Below, one piece after another: positions 43,967 through 55,032 of a DNA stretch of 64,000 bases. Source of the stretch: Geosiphon pyriformis (Eukaryota; Glomeromycota; Glomeromycetes; Archaeosporales; Geosiphonaceae); NCBI GenBank assembly GCA_016748015.1, contig JAAOMT010000602.1, forward strand, positions 747,922 to 811,921, given 5' to 3'. The stretch's first letter is position 1; each line of letters begins with the position of its first letter. The notes under the pieces are model-generated. The model saw nothing but the letters and a program-made list of their open reading frames with translations, had not been told where the DNA came from and made no database searches. Made by a program: the position numbers and the translations under genes.

Positions 43967-44900
43967 TCATTCATACTTTACATTCTTAGTTTGTAAGTAA
44001 TGAAATGGCTGGGCCAGTTTAGAAAAGTTTTTGATGAAATGGCAATAATATCCAGTGAATCTCAAAAATGCTCTCAGTTCTATCAAGTTGGTTAGTACTG
44101 GAAAGTTCTTTACTATTGCAATTTTATCTGGATCTGTTTTAATTTCATCTTTGCTTATCACATGTCCCAAAAACTTGAGTTCAGTTTTCTCAAAGAAACA
44201 TTAGTTGCATTTAGCTTTAATTCGGCTTTTCTTAGTCTTTCAAACACTTGTTGAAGATAATGCAAATGGTCATTAAATGTTTTTGAAAACATATTGGTGT
44301 CATTTAAGTATACAACTACTGATTTCTATAGTAGCCCAGTATATACAATTTTCATTAACTGTTAGAATGTCACTGGTGCATTCATTAAGCTGAATGGCAT
44401 TACTTCAAATTCAAAATTCTTTTTCCATGTTGTAAAAGCTGTTTTTTTTTTATCTTCTGAGTTCATAACTACTTGCCAGTAACCACTGTCTAAGTCTAAC
44501 ATTAAGAACTATTTCTTTCCTCCAAAAGCATCAAAAAGTTCTTGGATCTTTGGAGTTGGGTAGTTGTCTCCTTTTATTACTTCATTTAGTTTTCAGTAAT
44601 CCACACAAAAGCAGATTTTTTCATTCTTCTTATGGATTAGTACCATTGGTAATGACCATAGACTTATTGATAGCTGAATTAGCCTGTTATTAAGCATCTA
44701 ATTGATTTCTTGATGGATGATCTCATAACTAGCTGGTGGTATTCTGTATGCTCTCTGTTTGATTGGCATTGCATCTTTGGTCTTGATTTGATGCTGAATT
44801 ATGTTGGTTCTGCCAAATTTGTTTTTACTGACAAAGATGTCATTGAAGTTGTTGAGTAATATCTTAAGTTGCATACATTAAAGTGGATCTAAATTTCCCA
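43967..44900 (-). pseudogene. gypsy3 reverse transcriptase
   Basis: Minus strand: VLIHKKNEKICFCVDY, LDLDSGYWQVVM (here the Trp is intact), NFEFEVMPFSLMNAPVTF, then VVVYLNDTNMFSKT. The catalytic Y-L-D-D reads Y-L-N-D (about 44301-44312; GAT to AAT fits one transition), which should abolish polymerase activity. The 3' part 44170-43967 contains GHVISKDEIKTDPDKIAIVK and the connection region. Several stops. Confidence 0.87.
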
Positions 44901-45018
44901 TGTTTATTTGTTCCAACTGTTCCAGTTGGAGCAGATAACATTCTTTTCATCCATATATGGTTTGTAATGTAATATCCACATATCCGCATAGCTATGGAAA
45001 ATCTGAAATGGTGTCTGG

Positions 45019-46092
45019 TCATTGGTCTTTGATTTCAGTATTTAAATAGCTGATAATGGTTTTTTTTGATATCTCTACAATATTTCCAGTGTTGTTGTAG
45101 ATGGAAATTTTGATGTAATTATGGTTTTTGGCTGGTATGTAAAGATTGGTAAGTCCAATCTCTTCTGATTCACATAGTGTTGCTTCTGTCTCAAAAATTT
45201 GAATCTGATCTTTTACTTTCCTTTCTATAACTACCATGTATTGGTCATATGGTGGAATAGAAATTGGTTGACAGGTGGAAATAATTTCTTCCTTGTTAAT
45301 AATTTTTTCCTCTGCCATATTGACTGGTACATCTATTCTACCTGTGGATCCAAATCCCTGTATCTTTTTTGTTGTTATCCCTAATTCTTCTCTGTTTTCT
45401 ACTGATACTAATTTAGCTATTTTAACCAGAAATAGAAATATTGCTTGTGCTATCTTTTCATTTGAATCTATGGTGTAGATCTTTTTTGAGTCATTTTGTA
45501 GCATAGCAATAATATTTCTCATGTATTCTGCATCAATTATCCCTCCTTTGATGTTGATTTTCTTTTTCACTAGGCTACTCCTAGATGCTAATTGAACTAT
45601 AGTTGTTGCTGGAATTTTCAGTGCTATTTTGAGATCAATACAGGTGCACGAATGTGGTTCTAATTTGATGAGATTTTTTCCTGGATATTTCAGATTAAAC
45701 CCTGCATTAGTATCATGTGCACATTCTGACATAATACCTTCATTATTATTGCTAAACCATTTCAGTTCTTGTTTTTTGTTGAGATTAGGAAGTGCAATAT
45801 ATTGTTCGAAGTTTGAATCAGAGTTTGAATTGGAGTTTGAATTACTATATTTTTTATTGCCACATTGAACGGAGCTGGAACTATTATTTTTATCATTATC
45901 ATTGTTGGAGTTTGAATTGGAATTGAAAGTTGATTCCAATTCTGATATGCAGCTGCTCATTGGTTCATCTTCTTCTGGGATCATGTAGATCATGTGTGGT
46001 GGTGAATTGTAAATGAAATTACACTTATTACAATATTGAAAGTCATATGGAATCAAACAGTGGTCATATAGTTGAGTGTTGATTTCTTCCAA
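45019..46092 (-). pseudogene. gypsy3 dUTPase with flanking regions
   Basis: A 357-residue open frame, the best-preserved dUTPase here. Residues 11-24 hold C-x8-C-x2-C (HCLIPYDFQYCNKC), 55-98 an N/S/D-rich linker. dUTPase motifs: I NAGFNLKYPGK (129-139; A-G-Y/F-D-L expected, D to N), II SRSSLVKK (170-177), III GGIIDAEY (183-190), IV NEKIAQAIF (211-219), V IQGFGSTGR (244-252; the usual R-G before it is K-x). Residues 275-357 form the conserved segment before RT. It is homologous to gypsy1 13905-12569 and gypsy2 21330-22367. The trimeric enzyme would lower dUTP during cDNA synthesis; motif I has lost its acidic residue here. Confidence 0.9.
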
Positions 46093-46700
46093 GTGTTGCT
46101 CCTACTCTTTTCTTGTAGATGCTAGCTTTTGATAGTGTTTGTGAAATTGTTCTGGATTTAAGAGATTTATGACTGGTTCTGAGTTTCAGTCAAGTTCTAT
46201 GGGCTTTGGAAGATTGTTCTTGATTTCTCTGATTTCTTCAGAGGATGTTCCTTTTATTTTGGTGATTGCCATTCTCCATATTTCATCATTGTTATGTGGA
46301 CAACTGTCTAATTATTGTATGGCTTTTCTCTAGGTGGCTTCTATTGGTGTTCTTTTCTTAACTCAATTGCTGATGAGAATCGTGTACTAACATGAAGTAT
46401 TACACGTTCTTTCTCAACCAGAAATGTCATTCCACATTCCTTCATTGAGTAATGTTTCTCTGCAAGCTAGACAAGGTTTGTTGTTCCATTTTCTTTTCCA
46501 TTTTGGTTGTTCAAAGTGTTCAATGATACACACACAACAGTAAAATTTGGTTGCTGTTAAGTATTTTTCATTGTTGCCACAGCACATGCTCATTGATGAC
46601 AATTTCTTGTCGCAATCAACACATATGAGTTTTGGCCAATGATAGATAGATCATTGTGGTGTAGTATAGGTATAGTGATTATAAGTAGTGGTTAGTGTTG
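46093..46700 (-). pseudogene. gypsy3 cysteine-rich region
   Basis: KLICVDCDKKLSSMSMCCGN, then KFYCCVCIIEHF and KWNNKPCLACRETL, with the clean open part at 46602-46414. Spacing of the paired cysteines is the same as in gypsy1 and close to gypsy2. It is probably a zinc-binding module between protease and dUTPase with unknown role. Confidence 0.6.
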
Positions 46701-47097
46701 GATTTTTTTTCTCCTCTTTTTCTTTTCTCTTATTGTTAGCTTCTTTCTATTCTCATTTTGTTATTTTGTTTTGATTGTTGTTGGTTTCCTAGGCTTGGTT
46801 GGTGTTCTAAGTAAGTTCTGTGTTCTTCTACTTTCCTTTGCCATTGTCATCCCAGGATAGTATAAGTGGTAACTTGTTGTGGTCTTCATCAGCCCAAGAG
46901 ACTTGATATGCTACCCATGTTGGTTTTTTCTTGTCCTTTTCGAACTCAATTAATGGTTGTGTAGCAGTGCTAGGTTTGAAGTGATCACAGATTGCTGGTA
47001 TTTAAGTGTGTTGGCCATTTTGGCTGAGTTGCAGTTCTTAAGTGGTCCAATTAAGTATGGCATTAGTTTTGGATAACCAATTGTTGTCTACCAATGC

Positions 47098-47592
47098 TTA
47101 ATATTGGGTTGCTTCTATTACTAAAACTTTGATGAGAATAATGATGCCATTGACTTCAAAAGGAAAGTTGTCAATTTCACCAATTGGTGTTTTGGTCACT
47201 TCATCAGCAGTAATTATGCGTGCACTGGCAGCATGATTAACTCTGTGACCTAATTGGTTCATGAGTTGTCGTGTGATAATACTGCCAGCTAATCCACTAT
47301 CTAGGATCAGTTTGATGGCATGGCCATCAACTTTTGCATTAGTGTACATGGTGGTGATTGGTTTGGTATCAAAAGCAGCTCCACTGAATAATGGGACTAG
47401 TGTGGTTTCCTTAAGTTCAAACAGAAAAATTGCTGTTAGTAATTTATTGTTGGTGACAGTGACTGGAGTTATGTTGTTGGTGGGTGATTGTTTTTGGTTG
47501 GTTTCTGAGTTGTTGGGTGAGGCGTCTTTTGGGGTAATCAGAAAACTTAAATAGTGTTGGACATTTGGGTTTTGGGAGTTCTTGGTGCTCAA
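47098..47592 (-). pseudogene. gypsy3 aspartic protease
   Basis: A 164-codon open frame: FLFELKETTLVPLFSGA, MYTNAKVDGHAIKLILDSGLAGSIITRQL with intact D-S-G, then ASARIITADEVTKTPIGEID and FEVNGIIILIKVLVIEATQY followed by a TAA at a probable Gln codon. This is the only protease in the window with an intact catalytic motif. Confidence 0.85.
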
Positions 47593-47703
47593 ATTCCATT
47601 GTCAAGATCCTAATGGTTGTGCCATAGAACTGGAAATTGGTTGATAGACCATCATTAATGATCTCTAGCTTTGTTGGGTCAATCTTGGTCTTTGGGTTCC
47701 ATT

Positions 47704-48030
47704 TTAAGGTAAGTTCTGTGGCAGTGTTTGAATTTGTTGGGACTGATAAATTACTTGAGGCTGTGGCTGATAAATGCTGTTATTATTACTGAAATATCCT
47801 AAGAATGCAACTTTAAATTCCTGGAATGTTTGAGGTTTGGCAGCTAAACTTTGATACCATGAGTTGGTAGTATTCTGTAAAAAATAGAAAATGACTTGGA
47901 ATGCTCTTGTGTCATTCCATCTATTGGCTGTGATGGCCTTTTCAATGTTGTTGAGCCATATTTGGGCATCATTCTCTTCACTGGTGAACTTCTCGAGTTT
48001 TGCTATTGGAATGTAGGCCATTGAATCCAA
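47704..48030 (-). pseudogene. gypsy3 Gag capsid, internally deleted
   Basis: MDSMAYIPIAKLEKFTSEEN, WLNNIEKAITANRWNDTRAF, YFLQNTTNSWYQSLAAKP, FLGYFSNNNSI and then directly YQPQPQVIYQSQQI. In gypsy1 these two parts are separated by about 0.7 kb encoding the rest of the capsid and the CCHC knuckle. The deletion junction lies near 47775. Confidence 0.83.
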
Positions 48031-48228
48031 GTTCAGCTGTTGTTATAGTGGTAATTGGATCAGAGATTGTGGTAGTAGTTATCATAGTGCATTAACTGGT
48101 GGTGGGTTGATAACAATTTCTGGAGGTAAGTGGTATTGATTATTAATGTCAGGGTTTCGATCATTCTGATTGTGCTGCATTTGAAAATTTGGAGTTTTGA
48201 TTTCTGGTTTTTCTAAATTTGGATTTTG

Positions 48229-48906
48229 CTAAGTCTGAAAATTCAGGATTTCAATGTCCAGATTTTCTGAAATCAGGTTTTGGTAAGTAAATTTTTGATT
48301 TTCAGTTTCTTCTTCTTTCTTTTTGTCTAATTCCGTTATCTTCCAGAAACTTGCATTTCCGAAATCTGGTTGAAATGGCAGTGATCGGAATTCTGATGGC
48401 ATTGGCGATTGCAATTTAAATCCTTCAAAATAATTGCTGTAAGTCCCTAGTAACTCTATTTTCTTTTGTTTACTTTGAAATAGAAGTTGTCCAAATGTTG
48501 ATGTCACATTTAATGTGAACGCGCCTGTTAATAAGATGTTGATGGCACTTCCAAATGTATAGTGGTATAATGGGTTTGTTGACAATTCAACTCTGGTTTT
48601 CTTTCAAGTGAATGGTTGTATCTTTTGGGGTGTCACTATTGGTGTTTGCAGTTTTCCTTTTTTTTTACTGGCATATGTAATTGGATATCTTTGTTGGATG
48701 TGATATTCAATTTCTTTATTGATTTCTGTAATGATGGATGCAAAATTGTGGTTTGTTGGTAGGCTAGTGTTTTGAATTAATTCATTGTAAAAGATTTCTC
48801 TTGCTGACTCAGTATTTACTGGTGTCCCTAACAGATAGGCAATTCTCTCATTAATGTAGAAATTGAAGGCTGATTCTGCTGATATGTGATTATGGTTTAA
48901 TTCCAA
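48229..48906 (-). pseudogene. gypsy3 N-terminal Gag region
   Basis: Two in-frame stretches (48906-48604 and 48585-48229) separated by a TGA that is TGG (Trp) in gypsy1. Conserved core: ELNHNHISAESAFNFYINERI, TNHNFASIITEINKEIEYHI, KKGKLQTPIVTPQKIQPF. The extension down to 48229 is K/E-rich. Reading continues upstream with further breaks to the PBS. Confidence 0.7.
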
Positions 48907-49024
48907 ATATTAACAGTAGTGTTGAAATAAGAATTTTGTGAATCCTAAATGGTTTGTTCCTATCGATTCTGATTCTGCCACTTTTGAATGATTGTTGTTG
49001 GTACTGGTTTTCTGTAAGATTATA

Positions 49025-49041
49025 CCTCACAGGGAGCACCA
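49025..49041 (-). other. gypsy3 primer-binding site
   Basis: Minus-strand TGGTGCTCCCTGTGAGG, two bases from the LTR edge at 49044. It begins with TGG as required to pair with a tRNA CCA end. This is the cleanest PBS in the window; the tRNA cannot be named here. Confidence 0.75.
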
Positions 49042-49043
49042 AA

Positions 49044-49865
49044 TGTTACAGATAATTATTTGGAGTCTCAAATCAAATAACAAACCTGTAACTTGGTACT
49101 CAATTGCTATATTGATATTGGTTTCTGAAGGTCTTGTTGATTTGAAGGTTTTGTTGTGAAGTTCTTTGTATAATGGACAGAGATTTAATTGTTGTCTTCT
49201 CAGTAGCCTTCTGGAATTGCAATTCCATTAAATTTCTTTCTTAGTGTGGTGGCTGGTAATCTGGCAGAGATGCCCTTCTAATAAGCTATCTGTTAATATA
49301 TATAATTCCTATACCCTTCCTTTGGGATCTTTTACCAGGCTATTCTTGACGTCAATAACTCAGCACTTAATCTTTAATCAATTAGTAAAACAAAGAAATA
49401 AAAGAAAAATAAAAGAAAATAAACAAAAGCAATTGCAAGTTAGTATTTTGTCAATAGCTGTGATCAAGAGCTATTGTTTCAGTATGGTTAAGTATCAATT
49501 ATTATCAACATGAAGTGTTGATAGTGGAAATGAATTTGAGATAGAAAATAATTATTTATTGATATTTTGTGAATTGGAAGGTTGCTTAGATAAAATCTAA
49601 ACTGAGAAGTCTGTCTTTTTTATTTCTAATGTTACCACTATATATACATAATTTGGGTTCTATGAGATTGTTCACATTCTTGAGCAATGTGCTATAATTT
49701 CTCAAGCAATGTGCCATATTTTCTTGATATTGTTCTACATTGCTGAGTAATGTGCTGTAATTTCTGATATTGCTCCATATTGCTAAGCAATGTGTTCACA
49801 TGCTAACTACTACTTTCTTATTGGTCTATTATTTTTTTATATCTGTTTTCTTTTTATGAGTAACA
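49044..49865 (-). repeat. gypsy3 5' LTR (GAGCAATGTG subtype)
   Basis: Runs from TGTTACAGATAATTATTTGG to GAGTAACA. Its first 220 bases resemble the left LTR of gypsy3 (shared CAATTCCAT and TTTCTTTCTTAG block). Its outer part carries four GAGCAATGTG-like motifs as in gypsy1 and a minus-strand TATATATA box near 49640. The subtype differs from the 3' LTR at 40511. Confidence 0.87.
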
Positions 49866-50501
49866 GCATGGTGGCTGGTAATCTTGGCAAAAATGCCTTT
49901 TTGGTAAACTATTCTTAAATTCTTAATTCTTATACCCTTCCTTTGGGGTTTTTTATTAGGCTATTTATGACATCAATAACTCAGCACTTAATTTTCAAAT
50001 AATTAGTAAAACAAAAAAGATAACAAAAATAAAAAAAATTTAAAAGAAATAAGCCAAGACATTAAATGTTAGTATCCCATCAATAGCCATAATCAAGAAC
50101 TATTGGTCCAATGTGGTTAAGTATCAATTACAATCAACATAAAGTGTTGATAGTAGAGAGTGGATTTGGAATTGTAAGAATAATTATTTATTTGATATTT
50201 GTAAGTTGAAAGGTTGCTAAATTAAATTTAAACTAAGAGGTCTCTAACTAAAAAAATTCTGCATCTTTCTGGTTCTAACACTACTGCTATATATATATAA
50301 TTGAGATTCCTCAATTTCTCAATTCTTTACACCAGGAATCCTGGAATTCCTGTAATTCTGCAATTTCTTGTACAAAAATTCTGAAATTCTTGAAATCCTG
50401 CAATTCTTCTTGAGAGGAATCCTGGAATTCTATATTGACTATGATTACTTCTGATTGGCTAATTCATATGCTAATATACTCCCTATATTCTATGAGTAAC
50501 A
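49866..50501 (-). repeat. Truncated LTR of the GGAATTC subtype
   Basis: Starts at GCATGGTGGCTGGTAATCTTGG, matching the left gypsy3 LTR from 40712 onward, and runs to its end (ATGAGTAACA) followed by the CTGC target duplication. The first 201 bases of the LTR are missing. GGAATTC repeats are at 50330-50440. Confidence 0.87.
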
Positions 50502-50505
50502 CTGC
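50502..50505. repeat. Target-site duplication CTGC of gypsy3, right copy
   Basis: Same four bases as 40507-40510. It shows that the outer boundaries of the composite derive from one insertion event in LINE-E. Confidence 0.9.
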
Positions 50506-53500
50506 ATATAATATTAAAAAAATAAATATTTCTGCCAAATAAGATAATATTATTAGGTAGTATAATAAATTAAAAAATAATATTTTAATTATTACTAAAA
50601 CTAAGCTTTGTTTTAATATTAAATTATAGATTGCAAATAAGTTTTCTAATGTAAAAGTGTTTACTTCTGATTTAAATTCTGAATATTTAAGTGCTAGTAT
50701 TATTTTGATTATAGATAAACATTTGGCCAAGCATGTTTTAAAAATTTTAGAAATTTTTAATAAGTTTTTAATAATCTGTTTATTATTTTAAAACAAACAA
50801 TCAGTTTTTGTGTTAAGATTATATATAAATATATCTTTGAAGAAATATTTGGACTAAGTTGTTGTTGTTAATTTTTTTATAGCTTATATATACAATAAGA
50901 GTACTTTTGTTATTTTGAAAAATAATTTTAATAAAAATAGTATTAAATAAAGTATTAACTTTAAAAAATATGTAGATTTAAGTTTGTTTAATTTATTAAT
51001 TAGTAGGTTTTTGCTAAGTTTTATATTTGAAAAAATTTAAGAAGATTGAAAAAACTATTGATTTTATTTTTGTTTTGTTCAACTTAATAAATACACTAAT
51101 TAACAAAAAAGTCATATATATAAATGAATTTTTCAATATTAATTACAATACTGTTTATGTTATTATTAATTTTAATAGTTTTTTAGATCTAGTTTTAAAA
51201 ACTTTATATATATAAACCAATAAAAATTGATGAAAATTTAATTTAAAGAATATTAATAATGCAAAATAAAATTTGTTTAAAGTTTTAATACTTAATATTT
51301 CTGTTATGTTTGTTAATAATTTTGTTACTGCAAAAAATTTTTTGGATGTAAATAAAATATGAAATATTGTCTATAAGGTAATTTATTTTTTAACAAATAA
51401 AATTTTCTCCAAATTTTGGTTTAAAAACTATAATAATGTTTTTATTTTATTTTTACAAACTGAAAATTTTTGTTTTTAAATTAATAAAAACATCTTGCTT
51501 GGTTTTAAGTAACATATTTAATTTACTGTTGAAACTTTAACTTTCTTTTAATACTAACAATACTTTTGGTATAAAAGTTTTTATTAATTCAGATGCTTAT
51601 TTTGATACTGTTTAGTATGTTTTATTAAAAACTAAGAAGTTATATTGTGTTTTTAAGATAATAGAATCTCAGCATATTAAAAAAAATACATATTAAGATT
51701 ATTATTAATAAAAAGATGAAAAGTTTTGATTTAAACAAAGACTATATAATTCAAAGTATTTTAAAATATTTCTTTGATAAGATAATATTAAATTATTTGG
51801 TATTTGAAAAAAAATAGTATTTTAGCCTAAATTGGTTAAGTCTAAAATAAATATTATTATAAAAAAATAAATAAAAAAGCATAAGATATATTTAAGATAT
51901 AATGTTATCAATATTTTTTGTTAGATTATATTGTTGTTTTTTCTAATATTATGTGTTTTATTAATATAAGTGAATTATTAAATATGATTGCAGATTTGCT
52001 TAATAAAAAGCAGTTGGTTTTTTTAAAATATTAAATAAAAAAACATTCTAATAAATACTCAACTTATTGTTTTAATTAAAACTGTTTAAAATATTTTTTT
52101 AAGATTTTTTTTAATAAAATTTCTGTAATATACAATAAGTATAATGTTTTTCATAGTAACAATTTTTTAGTTTTAAAAGATATAACAACACAATTTTCTA
52201 TTTTTTTTAATTAAATCAATAATAAAAAATGGTTTAAAAAAGAATTATAAACTTTGATTGATTTTTTAAAATATGCACAAAACATATAATTTTGTAAGTT
52301 AAGAACATTTAATATATAATTTAAATGGAATTAAAATGTATAATAAATTTGTTAAATTTTTTGGTAGTATTTACAATAATTAAATTAATTGAATTATAAC
52401 TAATTTTGACTTGATAAATAGATACCATATTTATAATAAACTAGACCAAAATGAAGTTTTTTTTATCTTTTTTTTAATGCATCTTTTATAATTATCTTTT
52501 GTACAAAGTTAAAAAACAAAAAAGTGTATGTAATTATAAAATTAATTTTAAATTTGTTGTTAAGATTGGTTGAATTAAGACTTAAGCTAGTTTAATATTA
52601 TTTTTTATTGTTAGTGCTTTTATTGATAATACAATTTAGATAAAATATAATCAAGCAACAACTTAACATATTTTGAATATTATAAGTAAATTTTTTTATA
52701 TTAATAATATTTTTATAAATAATAATAATATGATAATTATTCTGATCAATTATAAAGCTGTGAATTTTTTTTGTTAATTAATGATCTGCCAATTTTTATT
52801 GTGAAAAAAAATCTTACAGATATTTGGACATTTTTTTGTCAACAAAGAGTTTGTTAAAATCTAGCTTGACAAAAGCTTATTTAGACATTAAATTTTTTAT
52901 TAGTGTTATATTAAAAAAAACTATTTTTAATAAACAGTTTTTATATTTGGTTTCAATTGTGTTTTATTTTATTATCTGTTATAAAATCTAGTTTAATTTA
53001 ATTTCTAATAATATATGTAACAAATAAGACACTGTAATTTATAGAAGTTTGAAATTAAAATTTTGTTTGCTTTTGAACTTTTTAAATAATGTTTTCTATT
53101 ATTCTTTTTTGTATAGCTTAAAAACTTTTAAACAGATATAAGTTAAAAACAAATTGGTTTTTGTGTTGTGTTTTTTTAATATGTATAATATTTTAAATCA
53201 TATATTTAAATATTGATTCCTTGATTTACAAGTTTTAAGCTGGTTTTTATATTATTTTTTGTGCTTTTCAGTCTATTTTAAAGTTAGCTCTATTAATAAA
53301 TTTTTTGTTAATGTGGTTTATGTTTTTTGTAAGTATGATTTATTTTTGGTTAATTTTTTGCATTTAGTATTTTGTTTTTATGGTAAGACTTTAATATTTG
53401 TAATTTTAAATAATTTTGTCTTTTTTAAGATTTTTTATTTATTCAAAAAATTTGGTATTGTTTTTGTTAAATAGTTGTATAATAAAGAAGATAATGTTTT

Positions 53501-55032
53501 TGACTAAAAAACCTTTAAGTATTAAAAACAATTAAATTTTTATGGTTTTGTTTTCAATTGGTTTAATTCAGCTATTAAATTTTTAATAAGATTTGAGTTT
53601 TATCCTATTGGCTTGTTTTTAGTTGTTGGTTATTAGTCTTTAAACATTCTTAATTTTTGTAAATTTAAACTGGTTTGTAACTAACTGCTTGGCATTAATG
53701 TAATTTGTTTATATTGACAGCTTTTTAAGCAATTTAAGCACTATTAGTATAAGAGCCAATGTTATTGCTTTTTTTTAAAATGTGAATTTGTGTTTAGATA
53801 TTTGGATATCTGAATTGGTTTTTTGTATTATAGTTAAGTTACAAGTTATTGTATTTGCTTTGAAGTATGTTCTTTCTTTTTATATAATTAATTTGTTTAC
53901 TAACAGCCAAGTGGCTTTAAATATATGTAGTTTGAAATTGGATTTAGTTTTATTAAACTTTAATAATTATTGTTGAATTAAATATCAACACATAATAAAT
54001 ATTGTTAAGATAAAAAATTTGCACATTAATTAACATAAAATTAAGAGCCACTTAGATGTTTTGAACAATAAAAAACTAATATATTGGTTAATTTTGTTTT
54101 ATTTTCAAATATAGTACTTTTGGTTTATGTTTAAAAACGTTTTATTAAGACTAATAATAAAGAAGTTTTGGAGAATATAAGATATTTTGTTTATAGAATT
54201 TTTTATGCAATCTATCATGTTCATAGAGAAATCAGATCTGAATTTAAAATTTTAGAAGCTAATTTACTTGAAAAAATAGACTGAGTTAAATTATTATAGA
54301 TATATTTTAATTTATACATGTTTGTTGAGTTTATAAATAGAGTTTTAGCTAGAGCACTTTTTTATTTTATAAAGATTTTATATTACTGAATACTAATAAC
54401 TGTATACAAATATTTATATAATAAACATTATTGTAATATTTTGTATTTATTTTACAAAGATATTAAATTTTTAAATCATATTTTTTCTTGTAAAAAGCTG
54501 TTAAATGTCTATATAATTATCTAAAAAGCATTTTCTAATTAACTTAATTTGTATTTGTGTGTTTTTTAATTGCTTTTTTGTGTTTTTTTAATGTTATTAT
54601 ATATATAACTTTGTATAAAAGATTTATTTTTTAGAATTGGTTTTAAAAAACTTTCTTAGTTTTTAAAAAACTAAGATGTTAATTGTAAGATTGTGAATTT
54701 TGTACATGGTTTTGAATTGGCTTATAAAAATAATATCTGAATTGTTTACTTTAAGCACTAAACTTTAATAGAAAAAAATAATCTGATTTTATATAATAAA
54801 ACTGTATTAATAATTGTTATTAATTTGTTATCTGTGTTGTTTGGTAATATAATTAAGCTGCTAAAAATTGTTAAGGCCTTCAAAATAAGTTTTAACATAT
54901 ATAAAGTGTATTTGTTTTTTTTGAATATAAAGAATTTGGTTTCTGTATATATTAATATATAATATTGTTTTAATTAATTTAAGTAACTAGTTATGTATTG
55001 CAAATATATAATTCACTTTTAATTTAGATTAT
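50506..55032 (+). mobile_element. LINE-E segment 3: ORF2, heavily AT-shifted
   Basis: Follows LINE-B ORF2 from its first residues (NVSAKQ-like reading ATTTCTGCCAAATAAGAT against GTTTCTGCAAAACAGAAAGAT) through endonuclease (IDFIFVLFN at 51056), RT, the region 53259-53474, RNase H (LFTNSQVALNIC at 53899) and the C-terminus to the 3' tail near 54960-55032. Most differences from LINE-B are C to T or G to A. Stops are dense and no domain is usable. It resumes for about 60 bases after LINE-F at 55584. Confidence 0.87.
55023..55032. repeat. Target-site duplication TTTAGATTAT of LINE-F, left copy
   Basis: Identical to 55584-55593. The sequence belongs to the conserved LINE tail (GTTTAGATCATTTG in LINE-B), so the insertion point inside LINE-E is certain. 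Confidence 0.88.

Larger units (their letters stand above)
40511..50501 (-). mobile_element. gypsy3: Ty3/gypsy element with dUTPase and mosaic LTR end
   Basis: A minus-strand element of the gypsy1 superfamily. The left LTR (40511-41386) carries GGAATTC-type repeats. The right side has a complete LTR of another subtype (49044-49865, GAGCAATGTG repeats) followed by 636 bases of the first subtype (49866-50501) that lacks its first 200 bases. The outer TSD is CTGC. Internal order as in gypsy1. Gag has lost the C-terminal capsid and the CCHC knuckle, and the RT catalytic motif reads Y-L-N-D, so it is defective. Confidence 0.9.

Noticed and set aside
50464-50730. 88-codon minus-strand open frame with hydrophobic residues
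   Set aside because: It spans the gypsy3 LTR end and LINE-E; a product of AT-rich sequence.
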